From assembly GCF_018403225.1 (NCBI RefSeq), contig NZ_BOSG01000001.1, positions 930,001 through 994,000 of the forward strand: a stretch of DNA of 64,000 bases, given 5' to 3'. Under the pieces are notes generated by a model, which worked only from the letters and a program-made list of their open reading frames with translations, had not been told where the DNA came from and ran no database searches. This DNA comes from Paenibacillus sp. J23TS9 (lineage in GTDB: Bacteria; Bacillota; Bacilli; Paenibacillales; Paenibacillaceae). This document shows, one piece after another, positions 1 to 10,900 of this stretch. The first letter of the stretch is position 1; each line of letters opens with the position of its first letter. Made by a program: the position numbers and the translations under genes.

Positions 1-2505
1 GATCATTTGGGAGACAATACCAAGATAATGGGTTCAATTGTTGGTATGCTTAAAAAAATGGTTGATCAACAGATAATACAGATATCTAAGCCCAACAGAC
101 AAATTACAAAAGAGCTTAATGAATATTTTAATAAGGGCTTGTTTCGTTCAAATAACCCTTTGCAAAGTAAAATGAATGATTTAGTAGAGTATCACATGTA
201 TACAGAGAATGAGTATAGGCAACTATTGATACATACATATGACGATTTAGCAACTCATATTAAAAAATCAGCCCGGCTGTTAACACCAGATGTTGAATTT
301 AGAGAGAAACTTCATGAACTTATTACATGTCTTATTGATAATCAAAGATTGTTGCTGAAAATTAGTTTACAAGAAGGAGAAAAATCAATAGAAGAGCCTC
401 TAATTTTTTTGTTTATTGATGATATTGATCTAAAGATGATACGTAGCCGCGAGTTAATTGAAGCCATACTACAGTATGCAAATCACCCCAATGTGGTGAC
501 TATTTTATCAGGTGATTACGAGATACTGCGAGATGCTATAGCTTTAGCGTTAATTCAGGATGAAAAATTAATGTATAGCAATATTAGTGCTCATTTTAAG
601 CCTAATGATGAGGAATCTATCAAAGAACGTAAGCAGATACTATCTCATGAGTATGTTAAGAAGATTATTCCGCCTGCTAGAAGGCATCAATTACTGCAAT
701 GGAATGAGAACACTATTCCAAGGTTTTCTTTTGGACAAGTTAGGTTTCTTGATCAATTATATGAACTTTTTGGGGATAAAGAATTATTTGGTTACAAAGA
801 TAACAAAGAAAATAAAATTCAACCAATAACCAAAAGCTATTGCATCTTTGATAGAACGCCGCGGGGAATTGTCAATGTGTATTATCATGTTTATGAAGTT
901 AACAAGCATTTTAAGGAATGGTGGATTAAAGGGAAGAATCTGAACAATGAAGAGAGAAAAGAACGTTTTGTTACAGTTAAATCAATAGTTGATACAATAA
1001 TTCTCTCTTCAACTAGACTAGCATCTGTTCAACGACATATACTAGAAAAATTCATTCAGTGGGGACATGATGAAAGTAGTACTTACTTAGATTATTCTGA
1101 ACTTGAAGCGATTACGTCTCTTGAGAGTGAACGAAATCGTGTAAAACAAGAGGGGAGTCTTTTGTTGCTACTAATTATTCTTGGTGAAGTTATTCACAGT
1201 TTATTAGAAAATATAAGGTTCGATAGAAATGAATGCTCGTCATTACAAGTGGAAGTACTTAAAAATATCCTTCAACTAGGTGGTAAGGATGTTAAATTGA
1301 ATCAGCATGGACAAATTATTAATGGGCTTCTTCCTGCCATAAGTTTTCAACACGGATTATTTTTATCACAACTTTTATTAGAGAACAAAAGCTGGCTAGT
1401 CCAAGGAGACTCAGGAGAAAAAGAGCATACAACTTTATCAGAAGATAGAAAAGTTAGATGGATTCTTTCACAAATAAATGAACTGATTGAGGATAGGGAC
1501 GTTGAACTGCTAACACGGTTATACTATGATCAGTATATTTATTCTAAGAATAAAGCTTCTAATAAACCAAGTTATTATCAGATTTTGGAATATTTAACCC
1601 AGCATAGTGCTAGTAGAGGGGCTTTTATCTATTATAAGTCACTATACGAATACCCATTTGGCTATAAGTTGTGGAGTAGAACTTCAACACTGTTTAAAGG
1701 TTTCCATGATTTCGATAACCTTATGGTTAATTTAATAATTTTGCTTCATGAACAAAGCAGCATAATACCTGAAAAATTCCTAAGTTCTAAAGAAGATAAT
1801 GTGAAATCAATTGTTGGTGAAAATGCCAAATCAAAAAATCAAGCAGCAACAAGATTAAAAAATGCTTTGACTAGTTTAAAAACCAAGCAACAGGGAGATA
1901 AGGAATTTAAACTTACAGCTACACAGATAAATAGAATTAACAAATTTATTGAACAGTTTTATGATGCATTATTTGAGAAAATTATTAATTATAATCAAGA
2001 TGAACGTGTTTTTGTTTTATGGAAGGATTTTAATGAAGTTTTTAGTGCTATTAATGAATTTCTTAATGGACACTCTGGAGTTTCAGATACAAAGTATAAA
2101 AATTTACAAAATAGAGTAAGAGGAATGAATATAAATACTGATAAAACCCTGTTATCTTCAAAATTTAGTGATCTTATATTTTTTGTTGAAAAATTGGCGT
2201 CAAATTATGCCGTTTGGTATGGAAGAAGTGAAGCAGTTGCTTTGCTTAGAGTACTTGACGAACAGGCTTATCTTGCGCCCGATATTTTTGATACAGATGA
2301 AATATGGGTTTTGCAACACTTAGATTTCTACTTAACTCAAGTTAACGACGTGGTTAATATAGATCCCTCTTATGAAAAAATAAAAGAAGACATGAGAAAT
2401 AAACTAGATAAAGGATTTAAGGCTGCTATGGAGTTAGTTGTCACTGATTTAAGTTCCATAGGAATAGAATTAGAAGAAGACGAGGACATTGATGATAATG
2501 TTTAG
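1..2505 (+). CDS. rdrA: RADAR ATPase RdrA (5' truncated by window edge)
   Basis: The frame is open from base 1, so the true start lies outside the window; the TTG at 7 is only an in-frame codon. Visible are a Walker B block (LFIDDID, codons 137-143) and a sensor-1-like strand (VVTILSGD, codons 165-172) followed by EYVKKIIPPARR, as in KAP/AAA+ defence ATPases; the Walker A loop must be upstream. The remaining 600 residues are mostly helical and unlike common families. The gene overlaps the next by 14 bp, and that partner is an adenosine deaminase, the arrangement of RADAR, in which RdrA ATPase rings work with RdrB against phage. The RdrA name rests on the partner and layout; the ATPase class itself is clear. 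Base composition is much more AT-rich than the rest of the window, which suggests transfer. Confidence 0.82.
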   Translation, partial: DHLGDNTKIMGSIVGMLKKMVDQQIIQISKPNRQITKELNEYFNKGLFRSNNPLQSKMNDLVEYHMYTENEYRQLLIHTYDDLATHIKKSARLLTPDVEFREKLHELITCLIDNQRLLLKISLQEGEKSIEEPLIFLFIDDIDLKMIRSRELIEAILQYANHPNVVTILSGDYEILRDAIALALIQDEKLMYSNISAHFKPNDEESIKERKQILSHEYVKKIIPPARRHQLLQWNENTIPRFSFGQVRFLDQLYELFGDKELFGYKDNKENKIQPITKSYCIFDRTPRGIVNVYYHVYEVNKHFKEWWIKGKNLNNEERKERFVTVKSIVDTIILSSTRLASVQRHILEKFIQWGHDESSTYLDYSELEAITSLESERNRVKQEGSLLLLLIILGEVIHSLLENIRFDRNECSSLQVEVLKNILQLGGKDVKLNQHGQIINGLLPAISFQHGLFLSQLLLENKSWLVQGDSGEKEHTTLSEDRKVRWILSQINELIEDRDVELLTRLYYDQYIYSKNKASNKPSYYQILEYLTQHSASRGAFIYYKSLYEYPFGYKLWSRTSTLFKGFHDFDNLMVNLIILLHEQSSIIPEKFLSSKEDNVKSIVGENAKSKNQAATRLKNALTSLKTKQQGDKEFKLTATQINRINKFIEQFYDALFEKIINYNQDERVFVLWKDFNEVFSAINEFLNGHSGVSDTKYKNLQNRVRGMNINTDKTLLSSKFSDLIFFVEKLASNYAVWYGRSEAVALLRVLDEQAYLAPDIFDTDEIWVLQHLDFYLTQVNDVVNIDPSYEKIKEDMRNKLDKGFKAAMELVVTDLSSIGIELEEDEDIDDNV

Positions 2506-5206
2506 AAAAATACAACTCATGCTTAACGTAGCCTTTTTTCCAATTAAAGATTTATTGTATTTTCAAAGTGAAGAACTAGTGAATATTGCTCTTTGTATAC
2601 ATCAGCCTACTAAAAAAAATGGAAAGCAAGTTAAGGAGTTTTTAGATAAATTATGCATATGTCTAGTTTCTGAAAATATGGCTTCTAGTATAGATGAAAT
2701 AAATCTTATGTTAGAAAAGTTTCACCCATATTTGTTTCAAAAGCATTTTTCACCAGAAATATCTTCTTATGAGGAAATGGAGATTTGTTTATATAATCAT
2801 TATTTTCACTTAATTCAACAATTTACTCGTGCACTTCTTTCACATCGAGATGGTGAGATGGTTTTTAAGTATTGGAAACATGAACTAGGAGTTAATGATG
2901 AGCAACTAGCAGATGTATGGGGTGCGTACACGGAGTTAGATAAAGTTCATATGTTTAGTATATTAAGCCGATTGCTTCCGATAGATTTATTCGTAGCTAG
3001 TTACTATTCAAATAACGGATTGCATGAACCTCTTCAATTAGATGGGTTCTATCAACATATTAATCTGGCTGATGCACCGCTACATGATGCGCTTAGAAAT
3101 GGTGTTTCTGAAAATCATATGCATGCTAGTGCAGCTTTTACCTTCACAATGTTGTGGCAAAATTGTATGAATTTTAGTGGGGATTTTTCCAATACCGCCA
3201 TCGGTAAATATTTGATTAATTTTAATGTCTCCTATAGTAATAAATCGAAACAGGTTAAGGAGTATGTCTTGACTGCTCAATTACTACGTTTGGTTTTAGC
3301 ACACTATATGACATCCGATACTGAAATGTCTGTAACTAGATGGATTCGAATTCATGTAGGTAGTCAGGTACAAAGCATTGCACATCTTATTTTTAATAAT
3401 AGTGCTCTAGCTTCGGTAGAAGAACTAAAAGAGGCAATTGAATATATTAGGAAAGAATATGACATTAGTGGGCATGAGGAAGGTACTGATTGGATCATTG
3501 CAGTGTTTAAAGACTATACTCCTATTAACACTTACGGGGAGAATGTATTTTTACATCAAATTATGAAGTATAGAACAAAACTAGAGAAAAGGGGAGAAAA
3601 GGAAGAACTTAATGAATTTCTTTATCTATTCTTTCGTTATCTAAGAATCAAGAATGAGTTTTATCAGCAGGTTAATCAATCCAATGCTGTAAATGGACTT
3701 GATTATTTTCGTAGCTACTTTGATAGAGCTACTTCTGGATTTGATAAAAGAGAGACACATTATTTCTTGGATATGCTAAGGAATTTATTTCAAAATCAAT
3801 ATTTACGCAAGGTTGAGCTAAGACTATCAATAGCAAATCGCGAGTCAACTAATCGACAAAATATTAAAAAGTTACTCCAAGCCTACAAGCAAATACTTGT
3901 CGAGGATTATCATATAGATCACAACATAGAAACGATTTTTCCGCGTATTGGGATTGTATATCATTTAATAAAGCAAAAAGATGATATTTACAAAGATTGG
4001 AAGGAATATATCGGTGATAGAAGTCAAATAAGTTCACTTCATTATGGGCGTCTTCAGCAGGAATATTTGAACAAAATAGATATGATTTTATGTTTAAGAG
4101 AACGTATTCCTTACTTATCTAATTTTATTGTTGGCCTTGATGCAGCCAGTTTAGAGAATAGTACTCCGGTTCAGGTATTTGCTCCAGTATTTGAGAGAGC
4201 GCGCAATAGCGACAACGATCAAATGCTTTTATTAGACCGTGATGGTTATAAGATAAAGCAGCAAAGTTTATTTTTCACCTTCCATGCAGGTGAGGATTAC
4301 CGTCATTTAAATTCGGGAATTCGTCGTATAGATGAGGTTATTGATTATTGTAAGTTTCATTCTGGTGATCGCATTGGACATGGAATTTCACTTGGAATAT
4401 CAGTAGACAGATGGATTCAAGATAATGAACAGGTAATTCTTCCACGAGGCGAATATTTGGATAACCTTCTTTGGATTTGGGGGGTATATACTAGATCATC
4501 TGATATTAATTTTCGAACTTATTCGTACTTACAGCACAAAATTTATGAAGTAGCTAAAATTATTATAGATGATGCTTTTAACTTTAATATAACTATTGAA
4601 ATGCTTTATGAAGTCTACCAACTTAGATTCAAACCGATTGAGGAAATAATAGACGCAAATTCAATATATACCACATTTAAGCCAATTAAAAAGGCAATTC
4701 AAAATGTAATTCGTATTTATCATGACAAGGTATATCTGGAGCGTTTGATGGCTCCGATTTTTGTGCGAACTACTGAGATTGAGAAGGAGATGACCATGGA
4801 TATGCAGCGTTTCGTAAGAAATAAAGTTGCACAGCATGGTATTGTTATTGAAGTCAATCCTTCCTCGAATTTTGTTATAGGACAGTTAAATTCCCTCTAT
4901 GAGAATCAATTTTTTCAAATTCATAAGAATGGTGACAATAATGTTCCTAGTACCATGATGAGTATAAATACTGATGATCCTATTGTTTTTAACACAAATA
5001 TAAGTAATGAAATTGCTTATATGTATTATGGAATGTTACAGAAGGGCGTTAATAAAAGCGAAGCATTAAATTGGATCGAATATGTCAGGAAATCTGGTAT
5101 GGATACATCTTTTCTTCGCGATAATGTAAGTAATTATGATTATTTAAAGCAACTTGACTGTTTACTTGATGCTCTGGATGATCCTTATTATTGTGAGGAA
5201 GGATAA
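2492..5206 (+). CDS. rdrB: RADAR adenosine deaminase RdrB
   Basis: 904-aa protein of the adenosine deaminase superfamily. All metal/catalytic motifs are present in order: HMH (H209, H211), HAGE (H598, E601), RIGHG (H630), EVNPSSN (787-793, the counterpart of ECPTSN) and NTDDP (D828, D829). About 390 residues separate the first two motifs, far more than in housekeeping adenosine deaminase, and a 200-residue N-terminal extension precedes them. In characterised RADAR systems RdrB forms large shells and deaminates adenosine in nucleotides or RNA during infection. Start: ATG 2492 has GAGG six bases upstream; TTG 2489 and ATG 2498 are alternatives. The gene begins inside the ATPase gene, so the two are translationally coupled. 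No third RADAR gene follows; one could lie upstream of the window. Confidence 0.86.
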   Translation: MIMFRKIQLMLNVAFFPIKDLLYFQSEELVNIALCIHQPTKKNGKQVKEFLDKLCICLVSENMASSIDEINLMLEKFHPYLFQKHFSPEISSYEEMEICLYNHYFHLIQQFTRALLSHRDGEMVFKYWKHELGVNDEQLADVWGAYTELDKVHMFSILSRLLPIDLFVASYYSNNGLHEPLQLDGFYQHINLADAPLHDALRNGVSENHMHASAAFTFTMLWQNCMNFSGDFSNTAIGKYLINFNVSYSNKSKQVKEYVLTAQLLRLVLAHYMTSDTEMSVTRWIRIHVGSQVQSIAHLIFNNSALASVEELKEAIEYIRKEYDISGHEEGTDWIIAVFKDYTPINTYGENVFLHQIMKYRTKLEKRGEKEELNEFLYLFFRYLRIKNEFYQQVNQSNAVNGLDYFRSYFDRATSGFDKRETHYFLDMLRNLFQNQYLRKVELRLSIANRESTNRQNIKKLLQAYKQILVEDYHIDHNIETIFPRIGIVYHLIKQKDDIYKDWKEYIGDRSQISSLHYGRLQQEYLNKIDMILCLRERIPYLSNFIVGLDAASLENSTPVQVFAPVFERARNSDNDQMLLLDRDGYKIKQQSLFFTFHAGEDYRHLNSGIRRIDEVIDYCKFHSGDRIGHGISLGISVDRWIQDNEQVILPRGEYLDNLLWIWGVYTRSSDINFRTYSYLQHKIYEVAKIIIDDAFNFNITIEMLYEVYQLRFKPIEEIIDANSIYTTFKPIKKAIQNVIRIYHDKVYLERLMAPIFVRTTEIEKEMTMDMQRFVRNKVAQHGIVIEVNPSSNFVIGQLNSLYENQFFQIHKNGDNNVPSTMMSINTDDPIVFNTNISNEIAYMYYGMLQKGVNKSEALNWIEYVRKSGMDTSFLRDNVSNYDYLKQLDCLLDALDDPYYCEEG

Positions 5207-5274
5207 GATGTGGCTTACTATTGGATTATAGATGTAACTAGGTTCTATATAAATTCAAAATATTAAATTTTCAA

Positions 5275-5305
5275 GAGAGCGTCCTACGCTGGATGCTCTC
5301 TTTTT
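5275..5305 (+). terminator. Rho-independent terminator of the RADAR operon
   Basis: Ten-base-pair stem GAGAGCGTCC / GGATGCTCTC (one G-T pair) with loop TACGCT, followed by TTTTT. It lies about 70 bp after the rdrB stop. Confidence 0.88.
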
Positions 5306-5383
5306 ATATAGATATTCTTTTAAGAGCCGATTGCCCTGAAATTCAGCGCAGTCAGCTTTTTTACGTTGAAGGGAGGAAATAAA

Positions 5384-6018
5384 ATGACCAAGGTAATCGT
5401 TCTGGCTAATCAAAAGTGCGGTGTGGGCAAAACGATAACGGCTGTAAATTTGGGAATAGGCTTGGTTAAGGAAGGCAAATGAGTGCTGTTAATGGACACA
5501 GATGCGTAAGGGGATTTGTCTAATTCCTAGGCTATCGAGAGCGGGTAGTATTCATGATTCATAGGCTACGCTGCCTGTAAAACGATGATGGAGGAAGTCT
5601 ACAAGACACAGGAAGGGATTCTCCCCACCATTTTTGTTAAACTAACCCTAAGCAATACTTTTACACATATACGCAACGAGCTGATGCCCCATGACAACTC
5701 ACAGAGGATTCAATAGATGTGCGAAGTAGAAGTTGGCGTATTGCTGTGACATAAACTTAACACTTTGAATTCTCCTTATTCGAAGAAGCTTTCGACAGAG
5801 CTAAGTGGAAGCTCTATGAATATAGCTAGTTATTGCCCACACGAACCTGTCATTGATGAGATGTTCGTGTGAATCACTAAGCAATCTAGACGATAATCGA
5901 AGCAAGCTTAAAAAAGCTCGGAAGCTCTGTCCCATTTTTCGAAGCGAATCTCCAAGCGGGGGAAGTTATTCAATTTACATCACATAGGATGTCCAAATAC
6001 CCGTTTGTTGATTTATAG
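5384..6018 (+). pseudogene. Decayed ParA/Soj-type ATPase gene and trailing debris
   Basis: A strong ribosome binding site (GGGAGGA, 5371-5377) precedes ATG 5384, which opens MTKVIVLANQKCGVGKT, a deviant Walker A of the ParA family, then AVNLGIGLVKEGK and a TGA stop. The same frame continues as VLLMDTDA, stop, GDLSNS, stop. This matches the ParA variant common on integrative elements (DTDAQGDLSNS). A later piece, EGILPTIFVKLTLSN (about 5600-5670), resembles the GILLTMVDSRTN strand of the same family. From about 5720 to 6018 several frames carry short open pieces interrupted by stops that I cannot name. The intact ribosome binding site with at least four stops points to a dead gene, probably a leftover of the mobile element that brought the defence island. 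Confidence 0.72.
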
Positions 6019-6081
6019 ATATAACTAATCTACAATGTACTTGATAGAAAAATCGAGATTATTGTGGAAGGAATGGTGGTT

Positions 6082-6983
6082 ATGATTTACGATTGTGCAA
6101 TATTAGGTTGAGGCCCGGCAGGACTAAATGCGGCATTGGTGCTGGGCAGGGCGAGGAGGAGTGTGGCGCTGTTTGATAACAATCTACCCCGAAATGCGGT
6201 TACTCGTGCCTCGCATGGTTTTCTGACTCGGGATGGCGTTGCGCCGGCCGAATTTCGGAAAATTGCATACGATGAGGTGCTGAGATATCCTTCGGTAGGA
6301 CAGTTCCCTCTAAAAGTTAATCATATTCGCAAACTTCAAAACGTATTCGAGATTAACACAGATCAAGATGAAACGATCCAATCCCGTAAAGTGCTGATCA
6401 CCACCGGACTCAAGGAAATATTACCTGATATTCCGGGTATTAAGGAACTATATGACAAAAGTCTTTTTCACTGCCCTTATTGCGATGGTTGGGAATTGAG
6501 GGACCAGTCATTGATCGTGGTGTCTGAGAATCCAGGTGTTTTCCATATGGTTAAACTGCTCTACAGCTGGAGCCCGGATCTCATAATTTGTACAAATGGC
6601 CGTAGCGTTCTGACGGATGAACAAAAACAACTACTGGCTTCTCGAAATATTATCGTGTCGGAACAAAAAATAGCCGCTTTTCTGGGCAATGAGGGCAAGC
6701 TGCAGCAGGTGGAATTTACAACGGTTCGCGGATTGACAGAACGGGTGGGATTCGTAATGCCTCAGTGGTTGCCAAGGCTCCCTTTCAAGGTCCTAGTTTG
6801 GAAACAACAGAATTAGGCGGAATCCTGACCGATGGAACAGGGAAAAGTACGGTATCCGGGTTGTTTGCGGCTGGAGAGGCAACCACGGGAGCGCCCTCGC
6901 AGCTTATTCTGTCTGCGGCCGCTGGTAGTATGACTGCTGTCAGCATCAATACGGAGTTGATGGAGGAGGATTTCTCTTTTTGA
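6082..6983 (+). pseudogene. Broken thioredoxin-reductase-like FAD oxidoreductase
   Basis: Reading from ATG 6082 gives MIYDCAILG, TGA (6109-6111), GPAGLNAALVLGRARR: the stop replaces a residue in the FAD-binding glycine loop. The frame then runs to 6815 with a CPYC redox motif (FHCPYCDGW), typical of TrxB-like NAD(P)/FAD oxidoreductases. Near 6750-6765 the coding frame shifts, and the C-terminal part (VVAKAPFQGPSLET to the GLFAAGEAT FAD-binding signature) continues in another frame to 6983. With two independent lesions the gene is most likely dead. It lies directly upstream of an Rrf2 regulator, a pairing seen for redox enzymes, so that regulator may have lost its target here. Confidence 0.85.
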
Positions 6984-7019
6984 GTTTTCTTTAACCTTAT
7001 TTAGGTAACATGGAAATAC

Positions 7020-7049
7020 TTGACGATGCCGATATATAAAAGTTATTAT
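7020..7049 (+). promoter_or_regulatory. Candidate sigma-A promoter of the Rrf2 gene
   Basis: TTGACG (7020-7025), 18-bp spacer, TATTAT (7044-7049). The start codon follows 37 bp further on, preceded by GAAGGA at 7071-7076. Confidence 0.5.
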
Positions 7050-7085
7050 CGATAAATAAAAACCTTTATTGAAGGAATGATTGTA

Positions 7086-7487
7086 ATGAAGTATTCGAAG
7101 GCGACGAATTATGCCCTTCACACGATGCTCTTTCTTGTAGCAGCCCCTCCCGATAAACCTGTTGGTGTACAGCAGTTGGCGGAGCAGCAGCAAGTTTCCC
7201 CTACGTATTTATCCAAAATATTAACCAAGCTGGTCAAGGCGGGAATGATTGAATCCGCGTCAGGTGCCAATGGCGGGTATCGGTTAAAGCGGAATTCGCA
7301 AGAAATCTCGTTCCTGGACATTATTCATGCAATTGAAGGGACGGCCTCTTTGTTCGATTGCAGCTTGGATCATGGACCAGAATGTCCGATTCAGCAGGTG
7401 GTACTATCGGCGGAAGAAAAGATGGAAGAACATTTGAGAAATCAGACGATGGCTGAGCTCGCAGAAAAAATGAAGATGAGTTTATAA
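7086..7487 (+). CDS. Rrf2 family transcriptional regulator
   Basis: 133-aa winged-helix regulator. The N-terminus MKYSKATNYALHTMLFL, then QQLAEQQQVSPTYLSKIL (recognition helix region) and GANGGYRL (wing) are the Rrf2 signature. A C-terminal segment carries two cysteines (FDCSLDHGPECPI), short of the three used by [2Fe-2S]-binding IscR/NsrR, so a cluster is uncertain; redox sensing through these cysteines is possible. ATG 7086 is chosen because GAAGGA (7071-7076) sits 9 bp upstream; the ATG at 7077 directly abuts it. It stands alone after a broken flavin oxidoreductase gene, its probable former target. Confidence 0.9.
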   Translation: MKYSKATNYALHTMLFLVAAPPDKPVGVQQLAEQQQVSPTYLSKILTKLVKAGMIESASGANGGYRLKRNSQEISFLDIIHAIEGTASLFDCSLDHGPECPIQQVVLSAEEKMEEHLRNQTMAELAEKMKMSL

Positions 7488-7966
7488 AAAGCATCTTTTT
7501 TTTGTGTTGATCATAGATATAATAAGTCTCTAAAATCTTTTTGTGTTGGTCGGTATTTCAGGCCACCCCCATCATAATTTCATAATTGCAGCAATAAAAG
7601 ATCTATTGAAAGAATCAGCTTATCGCTTCAGATCTGGCGGAATCCCGAATGCGGGTTTGCCGCTGAGCTTTTTAGCTTGCTACTAATTATTGCAGACAGC
7701 CCTAAGCTGTCAATTCGAGTTTTTACAAACGGCAGAAATGCCTTTTTTTTATGTTGTTAATTTCTGCAGCTTAGTGCTGACAGGTTTTTTTTGTTGGAGA
7801 GAAGAGTTTAAAGAGTTTTATCTCTCGCCATAATCTTCCAATTAATAGTATAATAAGAACTAATAGGGGGATTTCAATATCGTTGTGTTCCATTTTCTAA
7901 AGACGCCATCCAGAATCACGTTATTACAAATACATACTCATATTTGAAAAATAAGGAGTTGAGTTC
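7488..7966. other. Intergenic region without a gene, several small hairpins
   Basis: No ORF or RNA gene recognised. It holds a perfect 6-bp hairpin GACAGC-CCTAA-GCTGTC (7695-7711) and a short GGCA-GAAA-TGCC stem followed by T8 (7731-7750) that could terminate transcription. AAGGAG at 7953-7958 is the ribosome binding site of the next gene. Confidence 0.5.
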
Positions 7967-10900
7967 ATGCCGGCAAATATCACTGCGGAGCAAATCCGCA
8001 TTATTGAATACGATCCTTCCTATGCGGGAGCGGTCGCTGAGATGTGGAATCGCAGCAACGAAAGCTGGGGCGGCGGCACCAACCAAAGAACAGAGGACGC
8101 TGTGCGCCGGGAGATGGAGATTTCGTCCAATCTTCATGTGTTTCTCGCTGTCGATGGCAAGGACGTGGTTGGGTTCTGCAGTTTCGCCCATTATCGTCAT
8201 GACGAAGGAGCTTTGTACGTACCGCTTTTGAATGTGCGACCGGATTATCACGGTTATAAGGTAGGCCGCAATCTGATTTTGAACGCCGTCCGCAAAACAG
8301 TAGAAGCGGGCTGGCCGCGTCTCGATCTGTTTACTTGGGCAGGCAACACCAAGGCAGTTCCGATGTATAAGAAATGTGGGTTCTTCTGGGAAAAAAATGA
8401 AGATTACGTCCATCTGATGAACTTTATTCCAACCGTTCTGCAAACGGAAGCGCTTGCTCCCTATTTCGAGGAGCTGGATTGGTATGCAGACAGCACCCGC
8501 GAACTCCCCATCCAGCCGGATGGTCGCAGGGAGCGCGGCTTTGATTTCTTGGAGTACACGTGGCAAAAGGGAGAGCTCTCCTTGCGGGCAGAATTCGAGA
8601 AAACCGGGCGCGGGCTGACTGCTCTTGACACACCTGACTATGAGATTTCCACTGAAATTGACGATCATGATCTTGTGTTCGGCTTCCCCTACAAGATTCG
8701 CTATCATATCAAGAATCGCTCTGCGACCGATCTGGCGATTGAAATCAAGGGCCAGAACGATAAGAATATCCGTTTTGCCTTGGCTGCTGCACCAACGCTC
8801 GCTCCGGGAGAAACGATCATCGTAGAGGGAGATTTCGAGCTTGATCCTATCCGGGAGGAGCAGAACGATAAGAAGACCCATCCGGTTGTCATGAGCCAAT
8901 GGATCATCGGTGGTAAACGGGCTGAGTTCCGCATTGGCATCACCCCTAAATTTCCGGTCAAGATGAAGGTAGCGCTGCCAACCCGGGAACTGTATCCGGG
9001 GCATCCGGCGGAACTGTATTTGAACGTGGAGAATAATTTTGCCTCGGAAGCGGAATTCTCTTTTGACTTGCCTGAGGATGAATTCATGGAATGGGCGGAT
9101 CATTCGGTACGCTTCACGGTTCCGGCTAAGAGCAAAGCCTCTGTCCCGGTATCCTTCACCTTATGGTCTTATGGGCTCTACTCGCGGGATGTTGAGGTGA
9201 CGGCCGTTCCGGCTGGTAAGAAGGCGGTCTCCTTTACAAGCAAGCTTTCCGCCCTAATGAAAGGAACACAGGGCCGATTTGGCGGGGAAGACGGGGATCA
9301 GTGGGTCGTCGTGAACGGCGCATTCTCTCTCCATTTCAACAAGCTCGACAATTCAATATGGATTGATTATCCCGGCTCCAGCCACAATTTTTGGTGGACT
9401 TATCCGAAGATAGGCAAGCCGTTCGCAGAGGAATTCTCCAAGAAGCAAGCGAAAGAAGTCAAAATTTATTCGGAAGCGGAGAGTCAGGTTCTCGAAGCCC
9501 TCTACGAGTCGGAAGAATTCCCAGGCTTGGAGATAAAAACGGTGGCCAAGCTATTCGCAAACGGTATCACTGAGTTTCATCATGAAATCTGTAATACAAG
9601 CAGCAAGGAACTGGATGAGAACGTGTATGTGCTGACGAATTTCGGTTTCTTCGGTAAGCGACTCATCCTGCCATATCATGGCCATTATGTGGACATGGGC
9701 GATGCTTACTCCGGCGATCCAAGTCGCTGGGACAGCGCCCAGATCACAGAGAACTGGCTGTTCTGCAAGGAAGAAAACGTCACATGCGGAATCTGCTGGG
9801 ACCCTTCTCTAAAGCTGATTCGACCGGAATACCCGCTTGGGCTGGAGCATAATCTTGGCCGGATTTCCGCCGGAGATGCCCTGCGGACAAAGACGACTGT
9901 GTTTGCTCTGAACACCTTCGCCAAGTGGTCGGATTTCCGTTCCTTCGCCCGAAAGGAGAGGAATCCGGTCGAACCGGTGCTGGATGATCATCTTGAATTA
10001 ACGCTCGGCGGCGGAAATCCGTTTGTGGCGGGGGCACTTCATGCAGAATTAATCGAAAGAAAGATGATTCCGCTTGCCGGGAGACTTGAACTGTATGTGC
10101 AAAACGATGGAGGAGCGGAGCTGGCAGCGGCTGATATGGAGCTGCAAAGGGAGCAGGATTTGAGATCCGCGGGATTTGAGCTCTCTCCTGAGGAAATGGA
10201 ATCGCCTGGACACAGCGAACCCGGTAGGAAGATCCGGGTCGTTTATCACGGGGAGGATCGCGTTCAGGAACGATCGGGCCTCTGGTTCCCTCAGACGGAA
10301 ACAACCGTCGTTTGCGGGGTGGAAGAAGGACCGGTTGGTTCCATATACACGGTGAGTAATGGAGTTCTCTCGATAGCGGCTGCCCCTGAGTTCGGGAGCT
10401 TCGTGCATTCGCTGAAGCACCAAGGAGAAGAATGGCTGGACAGTTCCTATCCGGAAGCGGTTCCGCATTCCTGGTGGAATCCCTGGCACGGTGGACTTGG
10501 CGTGGGAATTCCCGGCCTGGGTGGATTTAGTCGGCAGCAGGAGCCGAGAACAGTGACTTGGGCGGAGCGGATTGATATTCACGGCAACGTCTGGAAGGGA
10601 TTACGAATAACCACGTCCATCGAGAAGCAGGAAGCAAACCGGGGAATCACAATTAACCAGTACTACCTTATGCTGCCTGGCGTCCCTGTGCTCAGTGTGC
10701 TGCATTCGGTGACTAATGGAAGCGGAATGGTTCTGCCGCAGTATTCCCTATCGGAGAATAGTTACTTCAAGCCATCGCCAGTCTTTTCCGAAGGATGGAT
10801 GGAACTCCCCGATGAAGGCAAGTTTCTTCATGGGAAGGTCGAAGCTCACCTTGATTCCAAAGGGCTTATACGAATCGGTGCGGTTTCGCGTAAGGACATG

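Noticed and set aside
7916..9103. 395-codon open frame on the minus strand
   Set aside because: It is the antisense of the GNAT fusion gene, whose frame has clear domain motifs and a ribosome binding site; the antisense product has no recognisable family.
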